Origin: a virus
Length of the DNA stretch: 64,000 bases
IMG/VR virus record: IMGVR_UViG_3300042518_000285
Coordinates: 1 to 64,000 of that record
Strand: one strand, 5' to 3'
Of this stretch, positions 59,027-64,000 are shown piece after piece. Every line of letters begins with the position of its first letter. The stretch's first letter is position 1. A program made the translations under genes and the position numbers. The notes under the pieces are model-generated. The model had not been told where the DNA came from. It ran no database searches and worked only from the letters and a program-made list of their open reading frames with translations.

Positions 59027-60045
59027 TGAATTCCTTGTCGTTGCACTCGTTTGTTTTTAGCATCGTCATAAAGACCAACTGCGTAGTCCTTCACGATCTT
59101 GCCATTCTTCTCATCACCAACCAGCATCGGGTCGATGAACACAGTTTTACCCGACGCGTAGTGCCTCCAGTGCCCACGCCGCCAGTGCTGTTTTGGTGAA
59201 GCATGTGTGCCAGCGGGTGGTGCTTTGATCGGGTCTGGTTTCTTGCCATCTATTGTAATCAATTTAAACTCGATTAAGGGTTTTTTGCCTTTTCGAATTC
59301 GTTTTTTATTTTTATCACTTTCTTCTTTAGTTGGTATTGAGATGCACACCTGTGCGGTAGAAGGGTTCAGCGTCATCATGTATATAGTTTCGGATAAGTA
59401 ACGTGATATTTTTTCAATTTCGTATTGACTTATCCATGATTTTTGTTCTGGAGGAATTCCTATTAATATTTTTGGCGCTCCTGTTGGAGTTTCTCCATAA
59501 CTCATGTGTATTTCCACAAGAAATACGCCTTTACCTGATTGTCGGCCTATCATGGGTACAATTACACACACAGATTCGTCAGATAATTGACTAGCGCAAA
59601 ACGAAAAGAAATATCTTAAATGCCCGTCACCATAATCTGCGGTTTGCCTATGGTGTTCAGGTACAATTTTTTCTATGTCGTCATAAGGTTCCCCCACAAC
59701 TACTACTAGCTTGGGGAAAGGCAGCTTCAGCGCTTGTACATTCTTGAAATGTGGATTAATTATTACATCAGCAAAATCATCGTGTTCTAGCAAAATTTTC
59801 GGATGATCCAAAATGGCGGATGTAACGATACTTCCAGCGTCTTTTGATCCTCTGTAAGCCCCGCTTTGCACTGTTTCGACATGATTCTTCCAGTACTCAA
59901 GTACTAATGTTTTGACGGGAATATCTTGAAAAACTTCTTTTACAGTTTTGAAACCTTTGGCAGATATAATTCCACCGGTTATTAAATTATCATTGCCTGT
60001 CGCTACAATTTTAGAGTCTACTTCTGAAATAACCGTTATTGCCAT
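59023..60045 (-). CDS. AT-rich orphan protein, 340 residues, unknown
   Basis: No enzyme motif recognised. The body is a plain alpha/beta sequence. The C-terminal part is basic (KKRIRKGKKPLIEFKLITID, about 248-267) and ends with QHWRRGHWRHYASGKTVFID (about 289-308). Its HxRRGHxRxYxSGKxVxVxP form I know from the ends of various phage and plasmid proteins. Base composition is visibly more AT-rich, with many T/A runs, than in the polymerase gene next to it, suggesting recent acquisition. Inserted between the polymerase and the winged-helix genes. Confidence 0.6.
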   Translation of the reverse strand: MAITVISEVDSKIVATGNDNLITGGIISAKGFKTVKEVFQDIPVKTLVLEYWKNHVETVQSGAYRGSKDAGSIVTSAILDHPKILLEHDDFADVIINPHFKNVQALKLPFPKLVVVVGEPYDDIEKIVPEHHRQTADYGDGHLRYFFSFCASQLSDESVCVIVPMIGRQSGKGVFLVEIHMSYGETPTGAPKILIGIPPEQKSWISQYEIEKISRYLSETIYMMTLNPSTAQVCISIPTKEESDKNKKRIRKGKKPLIEFKLITIDGKKPDPIKAPPAGTHASPKQHWRRGHWRHYASGKTVFIDPMLVGDEKNGKIVKDYAVGLYDDAKNKRVQRQGIQ

Positions 60046-60046
60046 A

Positions 60047-60346
60047 TCAGATCTCCGCTAGGTATTTGACAAGTTCGCTCGTTTTATTTGTGGGTTTCAA
60101 CTTCTTGATACGTAGGTTCTCATCATCACCAACACGTGAGAGCAACCCAGACTGCACCAACCGCTTCATCCGCGCATGCGTCGTAGCTTCAGACGCACCG
60201 TCGAAATTTTTTATGAACTGCATGGTCAGCACGTCACCCTGCTTGTTCATCTCGATCACAGAGTTAAGGATCAGTAGGTCGGTGCTATCGACTTTGAACT
60301 TGTCGCGCACGTTGTTTAGGGCTTGCGCCAATTTATCTAACTTCAT
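60047..60346 (-). CDS. Winged-helix protein, 99 residues (MarR-like)
   Basis: The winged-helix core (about 22-85) reads DLLILNSVIEMNKQGDVLTM then FDGASEATTHARMKRLVQSG and LLSRVGDDENLRIKKL, the last strands forming the wing. First of three winged-helix genes translated with ATGA overlaps. A candidate transcription or replication regulator. Confidence 0.72.
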   Translation of the reverse strand: MKLDKLAQALNNVRDKFKVDSTDLLILNSVIEMNKQGDVLTMQFIKNFDGASEATTHARMKRLVQSGLLSRVGDDENLRIKKLKPTNKTSELVKYLAEI

Positions 60347-60555
60347 TTGTTTCTCCTGACACGGTAATAGTAGTAGCGATCTTCGCCTCGGAATTTAAAC
60401 TCGATCACATCAAGTTCTTTTAGCATGACGATGTACCGCTCTGCGCTACGGATGCTTCGCTTCAGTATCCGAGCAACATCTTTTACGTTAAACAAATACC
60501 TGCCCTGCAACTTCCGCTGCAACTTAACCAACATACCTTTGCTTGGCTGGCTCAA
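60343..60555 (-). CDS. Winged-helix protein, 70 residues
   Basis: RYLFNVKDVARILKRSIRSAE and RYIVMLKELDVIEFKFRGED form the HTH and wing, followed by the Tyr/Arg-rich YYYYRVRRNK. ATGA overlap with the neighbours on both sides. Strongly basic; DNA binding likely. Confidence 0.7.
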   Translation of the reverse strand: MSQPSKGMLVKLQRKLQGRYLFNVKDVARILKRSIRSAERYIVMLKELDVIEFKFRGEDRYYYYRVRRNK

Positions 60556-60749
60556 ACCTTCACCTTGTAAAACTTAATGCTGCCCTGCTTGGTTACTTCT
60601 ACCAACCCAATTGATCCAAAGAAATCCAGTGCCCTCTTTGCATGTGTCTCACTGACGGTAAGCGCTTTCACAACTTGCTTGACGGTTACAGGCGCCTTCT
60701 TATCAGTGACATACGTAAAGATCTTTTCGTCCTTTGGATCAATCGCCAT
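60552..60749 (-). CDS. Winged-helix protein, 65 residues
   Basis: PVTVKQVVKALTVSETHAKR then ALDFFGSIGLVEVTKQGSIKF, a compact HTH with wing. Third member of the overlapping set. The gene upstream (60739-60972) overlaps it by 11 bp. Confidence 0.7.
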   Translation of the reverse strand: MAIDPKDEKIFTYVTDKKAPVTVKQVVKALTVSETHAKRALDFFGSIGLVEVTKQGSIKFYKVKV

Positions 60750-60972
60750 AATTTTTTCCCTTGATCAAGTTAAGCATTACGACATAAGCCTTCGTGCTTT
60801 GCTCGTGTGTGTTCGCGTACACCATATCAAATGCTGCTTCGTACACCCGCGAAAGTTCAATCAGTACAGAAGCAGCTTCTAAATCATCCTCATTACGGGG
60901 CATCTCTCTAAAGTTGTTTGCCAGACGTGTGGCTTGTCTAGTTAATTTCATTTGTATATCCTGCTTTGCCAA
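60739..60972 (-). CDS. Small helical protein, 77 residues
   Basis: Charged helices (MKLTRQATRLANNFREMPRN, then VLIELSRVYEAAFDMVYANT). No domain recognised. Overlaps neighbours by 11 and 25 bp, so it is part of the same coupled operon. Confidence 0.65.
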   Translation of the reverse strand: MAKQDIQMKLTRQATRLANNFREMPRNEDDLEAASVLIELSRVYEAAFDMVYANTHEQSTKAYVVMLNLIKGKNYGD

Positions 60973-61280
60973 AGAGTCACGCTAGGCATGTGGTTGTGTG
61001 ATTTTTCCGGTACGACTTTCTTTACAGGGTTTATCCATCCTATTATGTTCAATGCTCTTACGCCTGACACCCATACATTCGGATGAACATGCTTTGGACG
61101 GGCTAAACCATTCTGGTGACAGAACGCTCTGAACTCTTCACCACGCACATACGGTTTCGATAGCAACAGTTTTTCAGCATGTTCGAGATAGGATTCCACG
61201 AACTCAGGTGCTTCGCTGTTGGCTTTATTCCAGCACTTGTCTGCTAGATCAAGCGCGTTTTTCATACGGTCACTTATCAT
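60948..61280 (-). CDS. Hypothetical protein, 110 residues, possible winged-helix fold
   Basis: Helical N-terminus (NALDLADKCWNKANSEAPEF), then GEEFRAFCHQNGLARPKHVH followed by VSGVRALNIIGWINPVKK. The second half resembles small phage HTH-like proteins that begin with a GxxFxxxCxxxGLxxP pattern. Low certainty about the fold. Confidence 0.62.
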   Translation of the reverse strand: MISDRMKNALDLADKCWNKANSEAPEFVESYLEHAEKLLLSKPYVRGEEFRAFCHQNGLARPKHVHPNVWVSGVRALNIIGWINPVKKVVPEKSHNHMPSVTLWQSRIYK

Positions 61281-61313
61281 CTCGTCTCCCCATAGGTTTC
61301 AACAAATCTTTCT

Positions 61314-61535
61314 TCATGGCGCACCCCTTTCGCGGATAGCAAAAGCAACACCATATCGCGGCATGCCGTTACATCTCCAGTTCTCAGCAATATCAGCACA
61401 CGCCTCACGCTCTGCTGCTGCGACTAGGTTGGCGAAGCGTTCCAAATGCTCAGCATCCATCACTACCCCTAACGCCATCGTGCCGTGAAAGAGTCCGTGT
61501 TCTTGTATCAACTTGTTGATGTCATCTCTGTTCAT
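61314..61535 (-). CDS. Ead/Ea22-like small protein, 73 residues
   Basis: Contains HLERFANLVAAAEREACADIAE (about 30-51), the short LERFAxLVxxxEREACA motif common in small early proteins of phages. The function of the family is unknown. It overlaps the zinc-ribbon start as ATGA. Confidence 0.7.
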   Translation of the reverse strand: MNRDDINKLIQEHGLFHGTMALGVVMDAEHLERFANLVAAAEREACADIAENWRCNGMPRYGVAFAIRERGAP

Positions 61536-61687
61536 CGCTTCTCCTTATTTACATTGCGGTAGATGCTCTCGCTCTTACGGTCTAAGCATGCTCGGCATAT
61601 CCAGCGCCTCGTTTTGTTCACGAGTTTGTACTCACCTGTAGCTTCTTCTCGGTGGCATTGGCAACTGGTACAGAACCGCGTCTTCAT
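61532..61687 (-). CDS. 51-residue zinc-ribbon protein
   Basis: ATG 61687 with GGAGG upstream. MKTRFCTSCQCHREEATGEY then RRWICRACLDRK gives two C-x2-C pairs (C6/C9 and C32/C35). The stop overlaps the next gene's start (ATGA) and its start shares a base with the preceding stop (TAATG). Too short for usual length filters, but well framed. Likely a small nucleic-acid or protein adaptor. Confidence 0.7.
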   Translation of the reverse strand: MKTRFCTSCQCHREEATGEYKLVNKTRRWICRACLDRKSESIYRNVNKEKR

Positions 61688-61890
61688 TAAATCCTCCGCT
61701 GGCAATTGAACGCTTGTATGTCTGCGCGGAATGATCCGGCGAACTTGCAGTCAGAAACAATCCGTCCCTCAGTGGTCACGCCGCCGATCCATAGCCCAAT
61801 CAAAAACAAAAAGATGGCGATCAACGACTTTGCCCACACTGCGTTGATCCAATTCCAAACTGCTTTAAAGTTAACCGTTTCGACAATCAT
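61687..61890 (-). CDS. Single-span membrane protein, 67 residues
   Basis: Amphipathic N-terminus (NFKAVWNWINAVWAKS), a transmembrane helix (LIAIFLFLIGLWIGGVT, about 23-39) and a short tail with two cysteines (SDCKFAG...FNCQRR). ATGA overlap upstream with the 37-residue membrane peptide. Function unknown. Confidence 0.68.
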   Translation of the reverse strand: MIVETVNFKAVWNWINAVWAKSLIAIFLFLIGLWIGGVTTEGRIVSDCKFAGSFRADIQAFNCQRRI

Positions 61891-62000
61891 TTTCGTTCCT
61901 CATCTAACAACATATACAACGCTGCTAACACCCCAAACACCAACACTGCGACCCCAGCACCCATAAGTAAGATACCTGCGATCATCAGAGTGGCTGTCAT
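61887..62000 (-). CDS. 37-residue single-span membrane peptide
   Basis: ATG 62000. Sequence starts MTATLMIAGILLMGAGVAVL and continues as one hydrophobic helix to about 31, ending DEERK. Overlaps neighbours as ATGA at both ends. Resembles in plan the two microproteins at 4755-4945. Missed by length filters. Confidence 0.58.
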   Translation of the reverse strand: MTATLMIAGILLMGAGVAVLVFGVLAALYMLLDEERK

Positions 62001-62203
62001 CTGAGTAACCCCCTTATCTTCTCGATTGACCATCCGGTTTTATCGTAGATATGCAGTATGCGTTCCGCCGACACGCCTTGAAACCCGTTACGCCATTTAG
62101 ATAACGCGCTTGGTGGTACTTCCAAAAACTTAGCAAGTGCTGCGTCATTCTTCAAACCAAACTCTTTTATCAATGTGTCCAGCAAAAGAAAAGAACTTTT
62201 CAT
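61997..62203 (-). CDS. Cro/XRE-like HTH regulator, 68 residues
   Basis: The HTH reads KNDAALAKFLEVPPSALSKW then RNGFQGVSAERILHIYDKTG, with the LAKFLxVPPSALSKWRNG form of lambda-Cro/XRE regulators. Candidate repressor for the dispersed 14-bp palindromes; its gene lies in the same early operon region as two of the sites. Confidence 0.82.
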   Translation of the reverse strand: MKSSFLLLDTLIKEFGLKNDAALAKFLEVPPSALSKWRNGFQGVSAERILHIYDKTGWSIEKIRGLLR

Positions 62204-62214
62204 GATTACCCCAA

Positions 62215-62397
62215 TCAGATGCGTAGCATAAATCCAAATATCTTTGACAGAAAATTATGCTGATTGTCCCTATACCCGAGCAACACGTTCTGCATGAAGC
62301 GTTCTTCCGGCGTACGATCTTCTTCCTTCACCTGCGGCACGTAGAACTGCCCAATCCTCGGTGGCTCTTCCTTGATGAACCGTCCATCTCTCAACAT
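62215..62397 (-). CDS. Small protein, 60 residues, unknown
   Basis: Start set at ATG 62397 (MLRDGRFIKEEPPRIGQFYV) after a GGAGG site; the in-frame codon 15 bp upstream lacks one. Acidic middle (VKEEDRTPEERFMQNVLLGY). No recognised domain. Confidence 0.6.
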   Translation of the reverse strand: MLRDGRFIKEEPPRIGQFYVPQVKEEDRTPEERFMQNVLLGYRDNQHNFLSKIFGFMLRI

Positions 62398-62398
62398 G

Positions 62399-62740
62399 TC
62401 AACCTCCCTCAAAATTTTTTAAAAAATTAAGAAAGACCCCATCGTTCAATTTATTAACGTCTGTTAACAAAACTTTTAGTTTGTCGAGTCCCGTTTCATC
62501 AACGGCGACTGCTATGCCCCCCGCCGATGATAGTTCTCGCAAATTCTTTACTTGAAGCGCAGTGGGGTTATTGCCGTTTGCCTTGCACTCAATACCGATA
62601 AATTTACCATGTAAGCAAGCGACAATATCAGGAACTCCTGACGATCCGTAACCATGCGTAGCTGGCATGAAGTGGTAGGCTCCATGCGCAGCTAATAACT
62701 TCTTCACCTTATCCTTAACTTTGCTTTCAGGTGCAGGCAT
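62399..62740 (-). CDS. VRR-NUC-type nuclease (Holliday-junction resolvase-like)
   Basis: 113 residues. GVPDIVACLHGKFIGIECKANG (about 35-56) gives the PD-(D/E)xK residues D38, E52 and K54, followed by PTALQVKNLRELSSAGG with the conserved Gln. This is the minimal VRR-NUC fold of phage replication regions and probably resolves branched DNA. The palindrome at 62454-62467 is translated as LTDVN near its C-terminus. Confidence 0.85.
   Translation of the reverse strand: MPAPESKVKDKVKKLLAAHGAYHFMPATHGYGSSGVPDIVACLHGKFIGIECKANGNNPTALQVKNLRELSSAGGIAVAVDETGLDKLKVLLTDVNKLNDGVFLNFLKNFEGG
62454..62467. promoter_or_regulatory. Palindromic site 10, one mismatch (TTAACGTCTGTTAA)
   Basis: Inside the end of the VRR-NUC gene, about 57 bp before the next start codon at 62397. 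Confidence 0.6.
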
Positions 62741-62742
62741 GG

Positions 62743-63147
62743 CTACGTGCGTTTGGTGATGGTGATTTTGGATTCCAGATAACGTAGGACAGCTAAGGTG
62801 TCGTAGTATTTGATGGTGGTGTCCTGCAACTTCTTCTGCAAATTATCGATCTCTGCTTGCGCCCGACCAAGCTGCTTCGCAAAAGATATCTCTGGTCTGG
62901 ATGGTAGTGTTTTGACTGGCTCAACATTCGGCGTTATGGCAGTCAACGCAGGGGCATCGGCTATTGCGTACCGCCCATTGCCTAGCTTAGTTAGATAGCC
63001 ATTCTGTTTCAACGTACCAAGCGCGGTGTACACACGACCAGCCGCCCTGCCAGTAGTTGTGATGAGTTCTTTTGGCTTCATCGGGCCGTGTGTTTTGATA
63101 GCGCGGGTTACTGACTCACGAACTGAGATTTTGGTTTTCATTTGCAC
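62743..63147 (-). CDS. Winged-helix DNA-binding protein, 134 residues
   Basis: The N-terminal winged helix (about 5-60) reads SVRESVTRAIKTHGPMKPKE, then TGRAAGRVYTALGTLKQNGY and LGNGRYAI as wing. The C-terminal half is a coiled coil (KQLGRAQAEIDNLQKKLQDT). Fourth clear winged-helix gene in this 3-kb stretch. Overlaps the upstream gene by 10 bp. Confidence 0.72.
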   Translation of the reverse strand: MQMKTKISVRESVTRAIKTHGPMKPKELITTTGRAAGRVYTALGTLKQNGYLTKLGNGRYAIADAPALTAITPNVEPVKTLPSRPEISFAKQLGRAQAEIDNLQKKLQDTTIKYYDTLAVLRYLESKITITKRT

Positions 63148-63410
63148 TCTTCCTTTATTTGTTGAAATTCGTCATACGTAATGTAGATAACAATTATGTT
63201 GTCTTGCAGTCTTCGTCCTATAAATTCTCCTTTGGTAGATTTATTAACATCTGTTAACTTGAGCATAGCGAACCGTTCAACTACGAACTTAGGCGCAACA
63301 TGAAACTCTGCGATCCAAACCGTTTCAAGTGACTCGTTATCTCGCGCAACGATGCTAATCGAATCGCCGCGCTCATCCATAGTTACCCAGATAACAAATC
63401 TTCGATCCAT
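63138..63410 (-). CDS. Small protein, 90 residues, unknown
   Basis: Beta-rich first half (RRFVIWVTMDERGDSISIVAR) and a mixed second half containing LTDVN from the palindrome at 63244-63257. Follows the candidate promoter at 63432-63460. Function not recognised. Confidence 0.65.
   Translation of the reverse strand: MDRRFVIWVTMDERGDSISIVARDNESLETVWIAEFHVAPKFVVERFAMLKLTDVNKSTKGEFIGRRLQDNIIVIYITYDEFQQIKEECK
63244..63257. promoter_or_regulatory. Palindromic site 11 (TTAACATCTGTTAA)
   Basis: Perfect family member inside the 90-residue gene, about 97 bp upstream of the winged-helix start at 63147. Confidence 0.65.
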
Positions 63411-63431
63411 AATAATCCTCGTTGTGGCTAT

Positions 63432-63460
63432 AATTTATAAACATACTCTAACATTGTCAA
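63432..63460 (-). promoter_or_regulatory. Early promoter candidate
   Basis: Minus strand TTGACA (63460-63455), then TAAATT at 17 bp or TATAAA at 15 bp spacing. It lies in the 68-bp gap 63411-63478 upstream of the 90-residue gene. The -35 flank (CTTGACAATGT) equals that of the promoter at 54286-54314. Confidence 0.55.
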
Positions 63461-63478
63461 GCCCCACAACAAAGATTT

Positions 63479-63979
63479 TTACTCGCCCATCACCTCGACC
63501 CAATAGCCGTTCTCACTAGTGCGTACACCAACCTCGGGGACGAATGTTTTCATCTCCATCATTCGCAGCATAGCAATTTGTTGTTGTATGGATAATGGCG
63601 CATCATCAATCGATTGATAGAAGTTGTTACCTTCTTGGATACCTGCATAGCCCAACTTGTCGGGGCAGTACACCTCAACCGTATCGTCGGTGTTTACGCA
63701 CACATACACCTGCATCACCTTGCGTGACTCGCGTCGTATCTTTTCTTCCCATGCAGGCACACCTGATTGGATGATTTGTGCAAACCTCTCTGTCTGTGGT
63801 GTGTAGCCAGTAGCTTGCAGTCGGAGTATCTCGCGCATCAACTCGTCTCTTGTCACCGTGCAATGATCACGAACAAGTTTGTCTGCGGAGTACATCCAGT
63901 CTCGAATTGCTGATTCAAAGTCCCTGTGCCATCGATCCGCCATCTCCGCAATAGATATGGTGCGAATGTAGTCCTGCAT
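63479..63979 (-). CDS. Hypothetical protein, 166 residues, near window edge
   Basis: From ATG 63979 (MQDYIRTISIAEMADRWHRD). The frame stays open to the right edge and no good ribosome site is visible, so the true start may lie outside the window. Helical N-terminal half; the middle reads RRESRKVMQVYVCVNTDDTV; the end is GVRTSENGYWVEVMGE. No domain recognised. Confidence 0.6.
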   Translation of the reverse strand: MQDYIRTISIAEMADRWHRDFESAIRDWMYSADKLVRDHCTVTRDELMREILRLQATGYTPQTERFAQIIQSGVPAWEEKIRRESRKVMQVYVCVNTDDTVEVYCPDKLGYAGIQEGNNFYQSIDDAPLSIQQQIAMLRMMEMKTFVPEVGVRTSENGYWVEVMGE

Positions 63980-64000
63980 GTAACGCACCAACTTCTTTAC

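Noticed and set aside
1-64000. Possible circular closure of the window: reading the left-edge gene into the right edge gives Lys then TAA.
   Set aside because: A stop within two codons is a modest coincidence, and a genome of exactly the window size is unlikely. No terminal repeat is visible.
1-64000. CRISPR arrays, tRNA or rRNA genes, insertion sequences, integrase and attachment sites.
   Set aside because: None seen on reading both strands. The short repeats present are protein-coding repeats or regulatory motifs. A tRNA or att-site search by program was not possible here.

Overview
This window reads as a stretch, probably most of the genome, of a tailed double-stranded DNA phage with a short (podovirus-type) tail. 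It carries a terminase, portal, scaffold and HK97-type capsid, plus P22-like adaptor and nozzle proteins and ejected internal proteins. I see no tape measure, sheath or baseplate genes. A complete spanin pair (Rz with an embedded Rz1 lipoprotein), a GH19 endolysin and consensus sigma70 promoters point to a Gram-negative host. The protein styles (GG-rich virion proteins, MKKGG small proteins, GIPxWV/NILYE fibre tips) resemble those I know from uncultured freshwater and marine phages. No host can be named from the sequence. No RNA polymerase, integrase, tRNA or CRISPR array was recognised.

Layout. From 1 to 6137 all genes are on the minus strand. They form a compact operon of a MoxR AAA+ ATPase, a VWA/HExxH metallopeptidase-like protein and a DUF3150-like protein cut by the window edge, preceded by small genes that include 28- and 34-residue membrane peptides. 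From 6138 to 6604 lies a divergent regulatory gap. From 6605 to 49514 everything is on the plus strand: packaging (TerS, TerL), a 2OG-Fe(II) oxygenase, portal, GroES-like cochaperonin, scaffold, capsid, small basic proteins, adaptors, fibres and receptor-binding tips, a lysis cassette (31165-33928), tail nozzle, and very large ejected proteins, one with a transglycosylase and one of 2174 residues with GNAT and zincin motifs. A strong hairpin terminator at 49515-49545 separates this from the converging minus-strand replication region (49539-63991): primase-helicase, HTH protein, ssDNA-binding-like protein, SNF2 helicase, Cas4-like nuclease, family A DNA polymerase, an AT-rich 340-residue orphan, a stack of small winged-helix proteins, a VRR-NUC nuclease and further small genes.

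The most distinctive feature is a dispersed 14-bp palindrome, TTAACA-NN-TGTTAA. About eleven copies occur, all in the minus-strand early regions or the divergent gap and none found in the 43 kb late region. Six sit 4-19 bp upstream of start codons, some containing the Shine-Dalgarno sequence itself, and several are read through as the peptides LTGVN or LTDVN. This looks like one regulatory network, at DNA level (stoperator-like) or RNA level, over the early genes and especially the MoxR-VWA operon. That operon also has a perfect TTGACA-17-TATAAT promoter.
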